This document shows, piece by piece, positions 26,976 to 39,479 of a stretch of 64,000 nt of DNA. The notes under the pieces were generated by a model, which had not been told where the DNA came from, made no database searches, and saw nothing but the letters and a program-made list of their open reading frames with translations. A program made the translations under genes and the position numbers. The DNA comes from Steromphala cineraria (taxonomy: Eukaryota > Mollusca > Gastropoda > Trochida > Trochidae): contig OU744731.1 in NCBI GenBank assembly GCA_916613615.1, forward strand, positions 19,190,328-19,254,327, in the 5' to 3' direction. Position 1 is the first letter of the stretch. Each line of letters starts with the position of its first letter.

Positions 26976-27570
26976 ATTGAGAAGTGAGAAGTGAGAAATT
27001 AATACAAATCATTTACATAACGATGATCTACAAAAAAAACAATGACACAAGACACAAGTCGTACACATTAAACATACATGTTCCTGTATTATAAATCGCC
27101 TCAATGTACAGCAAAGTCTCGATGATAAATGTAAGTTGATACATCGTCCTGTGTTGAAAAGTATTTACAGTATTTGGTTATGCGTCATTGTTACAGGGAA
27201 AATACTGGTAATGTATTGATAAACTGTTAAGAAAGTCTATTTGTAGCCTCAACACTTCTTATAGATGAGCAAGTGCCAGGAAGAAACAAGAATACCAAAG
27301 ATCCAGCTCAATTACAACATATAAGAACTGATATGTAATTGCAATTACATATAGACTATTAGGGTAACAATGTATTTAATGCATTTACGGTTTTTTAGGA
27401 AGTGTTATAGCGTGTTGTGGTAATTATCAAGTGTAATTAACATTCAGATTTGATGCAGTCTGAGGATTTCAAATGTTAAAAGGCCAATGTTCAATACTGC
27501 AATATGTTTTATATGATGAATATAGAATACAACCTCTGCAATTATAAATCGTTTAATTAAGATGTTAAGT
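26976..27570. repeat. Copy of mosaic-repeat segment b
   Basis: At 27,230-27,430, AAGAAAGTCTATTTGTAGCC...GAGCAAGTGCCAGGAAG...AAAGATCCAGCTCA matches 17,640-17,840 in direct orientation. It also matches 36,850-36,960 and 51,930-52,140. Non-coding. Confidence 0.6.
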
Positions 27571-27629
27571 ATAAGATAAGATAAGATAAGATAAGATAAG
27601 ATAAGATAAGATAAGATAAGATAAGATAA
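27571..27629 (+). repeat. (ATAAG)n microsatellite, about 12 units
   Basis: A perfect pentanucleotide run whose units join as AGATAAG, the consensus for GATA factors. The overlapping LSYLILSYL open frames on the minus strand are artefacts of this run. Confidence 0.95.
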
Positions 27630-27765
27630 TTTTATTTGCACAGAGAACACCCTTCTTGGGCAGTGTACTCAACGTGAATAAACAAAGTTCATGACATACA
27701 TGATATATATATAACAAATAACAGAGATATGCTATTATACACAATGACACTGCTTGTCATTTATC
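27630..27765 (-). mobile_element. Retroelement 3' tail ending in (CTTAT)n
   Basis: On the minus strand the sequence reads CTGTGCAAATAAAATTATC and runs straight into the CTTAT repeat at 27,571-27,629. A polyadenylation-like AATAAA followed by a short tandem tail is the typical 3' end of non-LTR elements or SINEs. No coding part was recognised upstream. Confidence 0.5.
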
Positions 27766-28379
27766 TTAATTTGCATTGATATAATTCATACAACAATTTG
27801 GTGATTTGGAGGCATGGTGACTCTTAGGGTTCAATATGGCAGTTAGGAGATCTTTCTTTGAGGTTTGTATATGAGGTTTTATATTTCATTCAACACAATC
27901 ATACAATTTCTACTATAAATCACAAAAGATAAACTTGTGTATGGGAACTTCATATATAAGGTTTTATTTCTGAGTGTCATAAGCTGCGAATCATTGTGAC
28001 TAATGCAGATAAGGGTTCATGATGCAATGAAATCACACTTCACCTCAGGTTTTGAGCAATGTTCCAAACTACATTTAACCCATTGCTCTTGCCAAGTAAC
28101 TGCACAACGGAAATGAACAATAATGATTGAATTCTGGATGTGTAATCTATGAGCTAAATACATAAATCATTGTTCATTTTAAACAAATGTGATACAAATA
28201 AACTTCGTATTTTATAGTGACTCATAAAAAACATTCATGAACAGATTAATTTTGTATCAATAATTGTTATCAATTTTTGCGTTTAACAGTCAAGTGCAAG
28301 AAATGGCATTTTATAGGAAAATAGTCCTTTAATAATGTCTGATGTACCTTGGATGTTAACTATATTTTGGCCAGAGAAT

Positions 28380-31300
28380 GACTCTGTATAATAATAATAA
28401 TCGTGAATCAATATAAACCACATTGCTTCACAGATCTTATTAGAAAGGGATTACATGGTTTACCACCAAGATCCAGACATTCTTTTCTTCAGGTAGTGTG
28501 ATATGTAGGCAATTGATTATATATTAAGCACTGCATCACCGACAGAGAGCTAAAACGGCACGCCAATTGTTTGTAATATATATTAGGAGCATAAATATCT
28601 AACGTTTTCAAAATATAATTTCGAAATGTTTTGCATTAACATACAATAATAAAAATGCTGCTTGTTTGGGGGAAAATATAACGTTTTAAGGATGATAAAT
28701 AATGACTATTTACAAAACAGGTTTTTCATTAATATTGACATATGATATGTTCTAAAACTGCCTTCTAGAGACATGGTGTCACTATATCACTATCTATCAC
28801 TCGAACGAAATTTTCTTCATATTTTTTTGGAATCGTGCCATTTTTATTTCATATTTCAGTTTTAGTTTGCATTAATAAAACAGGTAGTATCAAATGAAAT
28901 TGACTAGTTTTGCTCTTGTAAATCTACTGTGAAATGACAGATAGAATATTTAATCTGTTGAGTGAGGAAAAGAAGATATTCATTTTATCTACATGTATCA
29001 TGGATTTTAGTGAATAATCTTGAATAAAGAGGCTGTTAGCCATAGAAATATCAGAGCTTCTATAACAAAAACGTTTGTTAAATATTTTGTTATTGAGACC
29101 TACACTCTGGCAAAAGAAACGATATCATATAAAATGCGTGACAGATTAAGTCACGAGTGATAGTACTATCCGCTGAAACAAGGTTATTGCATGTTTTCAA
29201 GAGCCATCGGAACCAACTTTTTCCTGTCAAGGCATTTGGAAAAAGGACCCCTTTCGGAAAACTATAACAATACAAGATAGTATAGTGGAAATAGCCATTT
29301 TAATTGTTTTTAAACCAACTTAGTGACAAAATGCGTGGAAAAATTAATTCATATCAAGAATTACTATATTGATATTAATATATTAAGTTCATAAAATGTA
29401 TATCTTCATCTTTTTATTCCCTTTCCAAAGATTATGTCCAAAAATAACATTGAAAAAAGTGTTAGGACCCCTTGTGTACTTAAACAGCCATTCAATTTAA
29501 AGTATCATACTCTGATGTTTAAATTGTGAGTACATCTTCACAACTTTATGCCTATCACACGGGCTCGTAGAGTCACATTTCGATTACTACAGAATTTTGT
29601 TTTGTACCCTTTTGAAGAGTTGGTATCGTTTATTTTGCCCTTGGGTGCATGTTGCTTAAAGTGAACCAAACAGTGTATGTAAATATTATTTTTGTGTATT
29701 CCCTAAACCTTAAAAAGGACAGATTTATGTTATAAAACCGTAGGTGGTAAGTCCATTCTTTAAAAATAGCGTATTTATCATTGCCTTGAAACAATTAATT
29801 GGTATATGTTAATGATTATTTCCACATAATTTAACCAAACAATTGTAATTAGATATTCCCAATTCGTTTTAACTTGTGTATTTCGGACCCTATTACGTGA
29901 TTTCAATGACCTGAAGCTGTAATTAATGAACCACCACAGAGTTTATACATGTATACCTCGATGGATTTTGTAATAGAATAGGTGCTGCACATTGACTGGT
30001 CTGCTGCTACTCCCAACATTCTCTCATAAACAGAATAAGATCGTTTACATATTTCTTGTTAATCACACTTTACAGAAAGTTCAGACTTACTCCAAACAGA
30101 TCTTAATCCTGTTGTACATGTACCACAGATGCTTATCTGCAAATTAGGATTTTCGATAATTTGTTAACACTCTGCAAAATCTGAAAGAGTCAACAACGCT
30201 GATTCTACTGGTTAGCTTCTACTGAAACACCATGAAGGTAAAGAAGGTGTTAATTAATGATTTGCTTTAATTATTGAGAAACCAACTGAACAATCCATAT
30301 ATGAGCTTTAGAGTATACAATGAAGATTAAACAGAGAAGAATATTAACGATCTTTTACAAAGTGTCAATGGTTTGCTGTGTGAATAACCATACTTTGAAA
30401 TACACAATAAAGAGACCTTGTGCAATCCTTTTCTAGTAAGACAATTACTTGTTGATTCTTTTGTTATGTATATTAACTGCTTTAGTTAATTCTCTCGGTT
30501 AAAATGAGGTTTTGAACGCTAAGATGGTATTTTCAGTGTACAAAATTAAAAAATGAACCAAAATTTGTCGGAAAAAAATCGCACTTGTTTTTTTATAACT
30601 CGGACCACTAACACAACTACGAGGGCTTAACAACACCTGTTGTAATTAATCTAATGCATGAACATGCATGCGCCCAGTATTTGCTTAATCATTTTCCGTG
30701 TTAAAGTATCTTGTACACAAGGGAAACTTAAGTTATAATGCACTTCATATATTTTCTCTTGTTAATGTATGTTAATCATATCACTGGTATTCATTGCACT
30801 GGTACTATGACCTTAATATATATAAAGAACTCTAAACCATTTGGAATAAAAGTTGATATCATGGTCATTTGTATAAAATCGTATGAAATTGGCATACCAG
30901 TCATAAGGAGTGATAGTTGGACAAGGAGATGTGTCCAGTTCAATGCTGCTTATCAATGAACATATTGATCATGAGTCGAGGTAAAATGGACGAATGATTT
31001 AATGTGTGAAGCTTCGTTACATTAATGCCAGATTAAGAGGCAGATTGAATAGTGACATAAATACAAATGATCAAACACTGGTACACAACTATCATCCATT
31101 AATAATGTTAAGAATCATTCTAAGATCGCTTGACAATTAATTGTAGTCCACCCTCTAGACCTTTATCATTTATTTCATTTTCTCTCCTTTTATGCAAACA
31201 CAATGTTTAACAGTGATAATAACCTTCACCGATCGTTGCATGACATATTCCATCTATTAATCAACGAAATTGTCAACTACTATGTAATTTCTTACTTCCA

Positions 31301-33715
31301 GACAATTTGGTGCCATGGTGTATTGTAGACACGAGTTGATACAAACGCAGTACAAACACAAAGAAAATACTTGCTGTTTCATATTTGCATTCATAGCCAA
31401 ACAAAACCGTAAAAATGTAGACAATATCCAACTCGAATTTGAGTTACTTTATCTGCATCATTATTAAGGTCATGACATAACCCTACTTACATATATTCCC
31501 CCTATATTACGACATGTAATTTGTTCTGCATGCACACGTTTGTTGATCAGCCTTTTACCCTTTTGTGAATAAGGGAGTTGATCTGATTTGATTTGATTAG
31601 AAGTATTGCACTTCACTTCACCTATCACATTTATTTTCTGATTCCAATTTATTCGTTTGGTTGTTTGTAGAATATTTTCATTAAATACATTTAAAGTGAT
31701 AATGTTTGTTTTGATGATCATTACACTTTATCGGTGATGGTGTTTGTTTGGTCTCCGAACAGCATCGATTTGAATACAGTTACAGCAGGGAATCTGCCAT
31801 GTTGGCCTTTTAGAGACTAGGGTTAATTGAGTGTACTTGATTTTACAATAGAATGCCTAGTTATTGATTGTGCATATGAACTATATCATTGTGTTTGTTT
31901 TCAATAAGTTGATTAAGTTGTTATAAAACACTTGATGTGATTCATATCATATTAGCTACTTCAAACGCGTTCATCAAGTGGAGTGTAATTAACAAAGGAT
32001 GATACATTTTAATCTTAGTTAGTTGATATTCATCATGCTTTTTCAAGAATTCATAATTTTGTTAAGAAGTTCTTTACTGTGTACAAACTTTATATCACTG
32101 AATATGTTAAAGAAATTGACAGATCCAGATCAATAAGGTTAATTAATTAATCAAAGCTGCTTATTCATAATGTCAAAACTCGAAACTAAATTTCCAATGT
32201 AATCATTGTACTAAACATTAATGTTATGTATTCAATAGTGCTATGTGATCAGCGTCATGATCAGTTATCTGTGAACCATTAATCATTTTCAGATGACTAA
32301 AGCATTGTCCCCGCCTATTGTCTCCAGAGACACAACCCAGACAGGGAGTATATATATACATGAATGTAGAGTGCTGTCACAGGTTTTATAATTTTGTTAT
32401 TAAGTTATTTACTGTGTACAGACCTTATATCATTCCATAGTGATCACTGAATTGTGGAATAGAAATTGACAATGTTTCCTGATCAATAAGGTTAATGGAT
32501 TGATCAACAACAACAACAACAACAAATTAAACCGAAATTTGTTTTCATTGCACTAAACATTTATGTTATGTATGCAATAGTGCTATGTGAAATGTTCTAG
32601 GCCACCACAACCTATCCAGGTAGGAAAAACGTTTAGTCATGATCAATTATCTGTGAACAAAATAATCATTTCCATATGACTAAAGCATTGTCATAGCCTA
32701 TTGTCTCAAGAGACACAACCCAGACAGAGAGTATAAATATATGTAGAGTGCTGTCAGAGGTTCTCTAGTTTAAAAGCATTTGAAATAAACTGTTGTTAAT
32801 TGTCACAATTCTTGCAATTGGATGCAACATTAGCATCATGTATTCAAGAGTGTGTATCGATTCGTATCATGTTGTTTCCGTATTGCAATATACTGACAAT
32901 ACAGCTCATCCTAAGTTATATCATAGTGAATCATACTTCAACCGTTATACAATATTTGTAATCTCATTTTAAACTTGGTAATCTAGTGCATCTCTTTAAA
33001 ATAATATGATTTCGAAACTGATCCATAACACATCTCTTAGTGTCTCACCTGATGCTATGCTATAGTTCAGCGATCAAATCATACTGTAAAACTAGAATAT
33101 TGAAGTGATATAAACCACATTGCTTCACAGACTATATTAAAAGATGCCCATTACGATTTACGGACATCTGACAGCATCAAACATTTAAACGATGATACGA
33201 AATGATAGATTATTGATGAAGCGAATCAGAACGTCATCCATCGAATTTCCAATAACAAAACAGCAAGTCGTCGGCTTTCTAACTGATTCAATATAAATTT
33301 TCAAAGTACAATGAGAAAAAGGCACAGGAATCATGTCTTAAATCATACAAGAAAACGTTTATTTGATTGATTCTTTTATTCTGATTCCACTGTGTAGACC
33401 TTGTATCACTAATTCAGGAATGATCCAAATTATTGATATTCTGGACATCATAGCTTCTATGTTAATAAACCATTTAAAGACAGGAAATTTGACCAGTTTG
33501 GAATATATCGATGCCTTTTGGATTTAATGTATCGACCATCTGATCGATAACCCGTGCACTGAAGTGAGTCGTCACGTAAACATTTCTCGAAATTATATTG
33601 ATGCCATCACAAAACATGAGTAAAAAGGTTAAGGAACCCTCTCTTCTCCTGATACTTGTAGAAAAATATTTTATCACCCTAACTAGAAAACTTGATTTCC
33701 GTAAAATTGAATACA
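28380..33715 (+). repeat. Long direct repeat, copy 1 (mosaic repeat)
   Basis: Collinear in blocks with 39,480-43,880. Anchors: 28,385-28,520 with 39,565-39,690; 30,165-30,420 with 39,740-39,990 (GTCAACAACGCTGA...ACACCATGAAGGTAAAGAA); 31,735-32,000 with 41,985-42,250 (GGTGTTTGTTTGGTCTCCGAACAGCATCGATTT); 32,320-32,385 and 32,705-32,760 with 42,680-42,745; 33,050-33,710 with 43,070-43,880. Copy 1 has about 1.6 kb (28,520-30,160) absent from copy 2; its 29,900-30,080 part instead resembles 18,580-18,780. No coding signal. Confidence 0.75.
32040..32761 (+). repeat. Local tandem duplication of 335-377 bp
   Basis: 32,040-32,384 and 32,385-32,761 repeat the same order: ATAATTTTGTT, TTTACTGTGTACA, AATAAGGTTAAT, AACATTAATGTTATGTAT, TGACTAAAGCATTGTC, GAGACACAACCCAGACAG and GTAGAGTGCTGTCA. 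The second copy has about 40 extra bases (AAATGTTCTAGGCCACC...) that are also present in the single copy near 42,560. A (CAA)n run lies at 32,508-32,525. Confidence 0.75.
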
Positions 33716-35822
33716 AATTATGGCTAATTTTTATTGTAAATCATTCATGATATAAAGTCAGTACTTGTCAACGAGACATGCTTAAGTGACTTTCTGAAAT
33801 ATAATGGCAAAACATTAACACTTAATAACATAAAAATCATCATTTTTGCTTATTACTGACTCATGAATATTATTGAGACACGAGAAACCGCTCGCTCATA
33901 ATTGAAAACGAAGCTAAGGCCGCTTGAACACCCGAAGGAGAAAGAATTGACAGGCTGACTGTAGACTTTTAAAAAATACGGTTTGAAAATCAAAGAGTAA
34001 TCTAAGATCAAAGGTCTAGGTTCGATACTTCATGGCAATGTCCTAAGGGTAAATAATGAAAAGTTTTATTTTGTTTCTTGAATGATTATTTTGACAGCTT
34101 ACACGTTGTGTCACTTTTCCTTGTCTTGACATGTCGATGTAAATATCGAAAAATGTCCATAAATCAAGCATCAATTTATAAACTGCCTTGAAATCAAGCA
34201 AAACACACACAATGGGAGTAAAAAAATAAGAAATTAAGCCATATTGTGATAAGATAAGTTTTTGACACAAATTTTGGGTCATTCAGTACAGGCCTCATTA
34301 ATAAATGTAAACAAACCGACATACTTAGATCTATTATTCATAGGAAATAGCTTTTGAGGCATATTTATTTCTTTAAGAGGCATTTTATTGTTTATGTCTA
34401 GCACATTATATTATATTCTGTATGGAAGAAAAACATGATAACAAATATAAGATATGGATCATTCAACTGTTAATTTCAAAGTGAATAAATCTTTGGCTAA
34501 GAATATAATAAAAAACTGCGTGCTTTGAAAAAAACCCCACATACTTGATATGAACCTGTAAGTTTCCTATACTATTTTGATTTTGATATTTAGAACTGAC
34601 AGACCCAACGGATTTGGTCTAATAAGAACAGAGGCTCGATCAACGTTAACATTCCATAACTTGATCTGCCTTTGTGGGTTGTTGTTGTTGGGTTTGAGTT
34701 TAACGTCTTCTTCACCATAAGGTGATGTCGCCGACGTGAATATGTATGCCTGTCAGACTACTCAAGCCACGTCTTTAAGACTATTATGTATTTTGAAATA
34801 ATCATGATATCTCTATTCATAATCAATATTCACTGTGATTTCCAATATAACATTTTGAATTTCTGAAATAAGTTTACAGTGAAATACATACAATCAAAGT
34901 AGATACGGAAATTCATTTATATTTAAGAATTCCTATAGCTGTGTTAATCTTTCAGGTTTGACATTGATGGAGTCTGTCATTTAACATATTAAAACAGGAA
35001 ACTGAGTATAAAACCCCATGACGTCTCATTGATCATTTATGACAATAGATGCAGTGCACAGACGAAGTTCTGGTTTTCTACAATGTAATTTGTCCCAAAA
35101 GGATGGTTGTCGGTTAAAAGGTTCATTTGAAACACACCGTGAGATTTTTTTTATCCCAGTTATTGTGCTGTGCGTGCTGTTGGTGCGAATAACTGTTTTG
35201 AGATGGCATGAGATTTAAACATTTCTCCATTTAACATGTGTAACCTCATTTAATTTCGAAAAAATATTTTAAGAAAAATAGTATTTCTATTTGTTAAGAG
35301 TTTACATTGAGCATTCTTGTCTCTTTATTACCGAGAACACTCAATGTTCTTTTTATTCTATCACTGGCTTTCACAAAGTACATGCTGAATATAAATCATT
35401 CCAGGTTTACATGTTACACCTACATTAATAACTTTCTAATTTGTTACATAGCCGTGGTGTGTGGTCATATTAGAAATCAAGAGAATGCAACCAATATCCT
35501 TTACACCCTCATTATCTAAACTACTTAAGAACTTAGTAGGCGTGATATTTTGTTGTAATTTTGATACTACTATTTTTCTTTCTAATATGTTTTGTGTAAT
35601 ATTGCCGGGGAAAAAAGAAATGTTCTTTGCCAGATAATATTCATTTCATAAGTACATTTACGATCTGTCATGAATAACTTCTTATAAAAACTACATAATC
35701 TCGTATTGAATCATTTACTCAAGTTAGAGAAGCTGCATGTATGATTGTTGATGGTTTATGAGACGCCATTAAACATAAACTACTTTCCCCTTTCTATCAA
35801 TGAAGTGAGTCCATCACTGTCT
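33716..35822. other. Non-coding stretch with mosaic-repeat fragments
   Basis: No gene supported. 34,600-34,690 resembles the right half of the CATTCTCTCCCC MITE (AACAGAGGCTCGATCAACG...CTTGATCTGCC). 34,960-35,130 matches segment a of the inverted repeat (GATGGAGTCTGTCATTTAAC...CTCATTGATCA...GATGCAGT...GTCGGTTAAAAGG), in the same orientation as 16,525-16,690. A GTT run and an adjoining unknown repeat-like stretch lie at 34,678-34,790. Confidence 0.5.
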
Positions 35823-36164
35823 CATTCTCTCCCCACAGAGGCAGATCAATTCATGTTGATTCAACCTCTGTTCTATTACGCCGAAATCGGTGGGTTCCGG
35901 CGGTTTCCCCTGGCGTGAAAAACTGAGTCACAAAACATTTGAATTCGTTAGCAAATGATTACACTTCATGCACAGAAAGGGTGGTTCACATTGCTTTTGT
36001 CTTGATTCAGTAGCCAAAACGATGATTTAAGAACAGCGTCGCTGATTGCACAGCTAACTTTGATTGCCTCCAATCAGGCATATCTCATTCTATACCACAT
36101 AATACGGCGTAATATAACAGAGGCTAAATCAACATGACTTGATCGCCTCTGTGGGGAGAGAATG
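35823..36164. mobile_element. MITE with ~60-bp terminal inverted repeats
   Basis: The left end CATTCTCTCCCCACAGAGGC...CAACCTCTGTTCTATTACGCCG (35,823-35,883) is mirrored by the right end CGGCGTAATATAACAGAGGC...GCCTCTGTGGGGAGAGAATG (36,103-36,164). The flanks are CACTGTCT (35,815-35,822) and CACTGTCA (36,165-36,172), an 8-bp target-site duplication with one mismatch, which points to hAT-type mobilisation. Length 342 bp, non-coding. It is the best-preserved copy of the family also seen at 12,359 and 21,635 and as fragments near 34,600 and 36,600. Confidence 0.85.
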
Positions 36165-36172
36165 CACTGTCA

Positions 36173-36744
36173 AAGTAGATCAACTTTTTTTAAAACTATG
36201 TTTTCAGTGAAACCTACACTCAACTTTCTGCTGGTATTCCATTTCTTGCAATGATTTTTTTGCCATTCGAGTGTATGATGTATTAAATATAGTACAGACG
36301 TATTTATACAGGTTAATACTTAATGTTGAGTTTTCTTCCCTTCTGATTTGAAAAAAATATGAACATTAAAGTATCATTTATAACTTAATAATGATTTTGT
36401 AGTAACAGCAAATCTCAAGATGATCTTGATGATATCATTTGATTTATTTAATCATTTATATAGATTTGATTTATTTAATCATTCAATAGAAGCATGCATG
36501 GAACAAGCTATTATTACTCTCTACTGTTTGTAAGCATTTCCGCGTGAGCATATTCAGTTAGTAGTTATTTACCACTTTTGAAAATACAAGTGAGAGAGCA
36601 TTCTCTCCTCATTTGCGAAAAGAATTCCATAGGATTTTCGCCAGCGAAAACTGCCGGAACCCACTGATTTAGTCTAATTAGAACAGAGGCTCAGTCAACA
36701 GAAATGCATGAAATGATTAAATTTATGTAGGAAAGGTTGTAATA
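36173..36744. other. Non-coding stretch with MITE fragment
   Basis: 36,600-36,700 is a fragment of the CATTCTCTCC MITE family (CATTCTCTCCTCATTTGCG...GGAACCCACTGATTTAGTCT). At 36,430-36,490 a TTTGATTTATTTAATCATT phrase occurs twice. No gene seen. Confidence 0.5.
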
Positions 36745-37217
36745 GAGCCTCGACTAGGCTACATCAAGTTATGAAGTTAGGCATTAGATCAACTCGTTCT
36801 GCAACAGTTGATACTGGATTAAGACTGTAAACAGTCGAAATATACTGTGAGAATAGTTAATTTGTGGATCCAACTATTATATTCTCAGTGAGATGAATGC
36901 CATGCCAAAAACAGGAACATCCAAAGATCAGCTCAGATGCTGCTGCTGACGTTATTCAAATTCAAATTCTTTATTCTCTATTCACCACCATATATATATA
37001 CAAGCAAAATAGATATATACAATGTGAAGGTCGATTTTACATCAATTTTTTCAATAGGGAGTTTACAATTGTAACAAATTTTGACATATTTTTTTATAAC
37101 TGATAGTCTTTTAGAACACATGGTCTATGTGCATCTGGTCTGAATTTAAATAACATGTGAGATTACATTGACACTTCGTAACACAGTTGATGCATATAGA
37201 CAATAGTTACCCTCACA

Positions 37218-38121
37218 TTAATAATAATAATAATAATGGATATTTATAATGCGCAAGTTATCCACACACGAATGCATGCTCAATGCGCTTAACAAATAAA
37301 ACATGGAGAGATAAGGAGTGCTTGATGAAGTTAACAGTCATAGGATAATTTGAAGAGGTGGGTTTTGAGGTGAGCTTTGAAACTGTCGAGAGTTGGCAAG
37401 AGTTTCAGTTCAAGTGGTAGGGGATTCCATAGTTTGCTTGCTGCGTAGTCGAAAGCTTTTGTGCCGGCTTGGAGATTGCGTGATGGGATGGTTAGCAGTT
37501 GCTGATCTTGTGATCTCAGAGAACGTCCGGGAACATAGATGGAGAGAAGTTCAGTGAGGTAGTCGGGTGCTAGGCCGTGGAGACAGTTAAAAACATTACA
37601 TAGCATTTTATATTCTATTCTTGCTTTAAGTGGCAGCCAGTGTAGCAACTGAAGAACTGGTGTAATATGGCTTCTCTTAGATGTTAGACAGATAATGCGG
37701 GCGGCAGTATTTTGAATTTTTTGCAGTCTATGCAACTGTTCCTGGGTAATACCAACAAGCAAACTGTTGCAATAGTCCAATCTCGATAGGACAAGTGATC
37801 GGACTAAAGTTTCAGCACTTTCCTTAGTGATGTACTTTCTGATTTGGCCTATTGCACGCACATGAAAATAGCAAGTTTTGCAGAGCGAATCAACCTGGCA
37901 GTCCATAGAAAGTTCTGAATCGAGCATAACACCGAGGATTTTGACAGGGGACTGTGCTTCAATTGTGGATGATCCAATGGATATGGTATCTATTGAGGCT
38001 TTCTTGAGGCGTTGTTTCGTACCAAATATTGCGAGTTCAGTTTTGTCCATGTTTAACTTAAGTTTTTGTGAGAACATCCATGAGTTGATATTCAGGGTAC
38101 AATCTTCGATTTGATTAACCG
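37218..38121 (-). mobile_element. 5'-truncated CR1/L2-type LINE insertion
   Basis: The element runs on the minus strand from about 38,121 (truncated 5' end) to an ATT-rich tail at 37,218-37,240. Its boundaries come from the host repeat it interrupted: the empty-site arrangement is seen in reverse at 52,050-52,115. The 3' untranslated part (37,241-37,330) ends GCGCATTATAAATATCC followed by (ATT)n, the usual L2/CR1 3' end. No clear target-site duplication is seen, which is common for this group. Confidence 0.8.
37331..38121 (-). pseudogene. LINE ORF2, C-terminal ~260 codons, open
   Basis: An uninterrupted frame encodes the part of a CR1/L2-type ORF2 that follows the catalytic palm of the reverse transcriptase. 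Recognisable pieces in order are QKLKLNMDKTELAIFG, VKILGVMLDSELSM, ETLVRSLVLSRLDYCNSLL, LQKIQNTAARIICL, HITPVLQLLHWLPLKARI, FNCLHGLAPDYLTELL and LWNPLPLELKLLPTLDSFKA, ending LFKLSYDC before the stop. The catalytic YADD box and the endonuclease domain would lie upstream of the 5' truncation and are missing, so it cannot be active. The frame continues a few codons beyond 38,121 into flanking repeat, which is coincidental. The lack of stops suggests a fairly young insertion. Confidence 0.9.
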
Positions 38122-38639
38122 TAAATGCAATTATACACACTAATGGGTTTCACTTTTCAATAAATCTTCATTTTCCAGACATATTTGAGACTTTATAATC
38201 ATTACAATGTGACGATGTATGTTTTGGAATTGTTATACACATTATCACTAGTTTATCACTGTTCGTTTATTCTCCCAGAAGCACGAACTGTAACACTGCT
38301 TCTACAGAGACAGTGGAAAAGAATAACTTTGAATGACTGATGTTAATGGAGGGTATCTTTGCTACATATTATGTTTTCTTTTCAACATGTTTGTAACTGC
38401 AAAGGACATTTATTTGTTGGAATGAAATCATCATAGGGAAATTAAAAATCCATATCTTGGTGGGATATTAATATGATATGATTTTGCAATCGTTCAGTAT
38501 CCCGTGATGTTGTTTGAATGCATTAACGTAGATAAACTGTAGGGATGCCTTTGTTTCAATTCTATCCTCGAAAAATGAAAATGTTATAAGGAATTTAGCG
38601 CTCTTTGTAAAACATGCTGTTGTCCGAAGAGACAACCTA

Positions 38640-38756
38640 TTATCTGAATCGTAAAATCTGCTGCGAATTGCCTGAATATGTGTACCTTGTAAACTTGTAT
38701 CATTTGTATATGGGCCGGAGGCCTGAATTAAAATAAACTTCGTTGTCTTGTCTTTT
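38640..38756 (+). mobile_element. Retroelement 3' tail fragment
   Basis: TGTATATGGGCCGGAGGCCTGAATTAAAATAAACTTCGTTGTCTTGTC is the kind of 3' end seen in many invertebrate non-LTR elements: a polyadenylation-like signal followed by a TTGTC-type tail. No coding part was recognised upstream. Confidence 0.45.
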
Positions 38757-39479
38757 TTTTAAATTGAGAAATTGAGACATCTTTATTAATTCATGAAGAA
38801 TAAGATTGGCAGTTAACGAGAGGGGAGTTTTTGTATGCTTTTAATTAAAGTGACAAATTTTGTTACAACTGTACATTGCATTAACTGGTACTTTATTGAA
38901 CATTGGCAATTGAAATAATATTGCTGTAGATCAACACGATCTATGTAGATAGAAAACCACAACCAACCATGCAAGGACCAATAGCCTTTTCAGCTGCATA
39001 GTGCATTGTGACATGCATTTGTCTCCAGGGAAATTATCTAGACAAAGACGCAGAGTGCTGTCTGAGGTCTATTTGAAGAGCCCCTCTCATGAATTATTGC
39101 AAAAATAGTGCTATTGAAACTAAATAGAATAAGTGTTTGTTTCATGGCTTATTGCGAACATACTAAGTGTTTTGTTAACAAAATCTTTATCATTTATATT
39201 TACATGTAGTGCAATATATTACTGTTTTTATGATGTGGACCTCCCTTATAATTGTGTCTTTATTTCCTTTATATAACTCTTGTTTTGTACATGTATGAGT
39301 CTTCAAAACTTACAACATTGTAACAGAAATAATGGATATCATTAACCAATTTTTAGCCAGTTGACCCGGGGTTTCTTATTTAAATGAGACGTGTTGTTTT
39401 GATTAATTATATCACTTATTTGTTAGACAAACAACATACTATACAAGTGAATTAAGATCAAATCAATGAATTATTGACA
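38757..39479. other. Non-coding stretch
   Basis: Contains a diverged copy of the GAGTGCTGTC box near 39,045-39,065 (CTAGACAAAGACGCAGAGTGCTGTCTGAGG). No gene seen. Confidence 0.45.

Larger units (their letters stand above)
36745..38600 (+). repeat. Mosaic-repeat segment b, split by a LINE
   Basis: 36,750-36,960 (CCTCGACTAGG...AGTCGAAATATACTGTGAGAA...GAGATGAATGCCATGCC) and 38,390-38,520 (GTAACTGCAAAGGACAT...AATCGTTCAGT) match 51,835-52,030 and 52,905-53,030 in the duplicated unit. 37,160-37,217 and 38,122-38,150 are inverted matches to 52,050-52,140. The LINE at 37,218-38,121 sits between the last two pieces. Confidence 0.7.

Noticed and set aside
27444..27750. LSYLILSYLIL repeat proteins on the minus strand
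   Set aside because: Translations of the (ATAAG)n microsatellite.
34000..34040. Possible tRNA or tRNA-derived SINE (GGTTCGATAC, a B-box-like word)
   Set aside because: No A box at the right distance upstream and no cloverleaf could be drawn. I found no tRNA or rRNA gene in the window.
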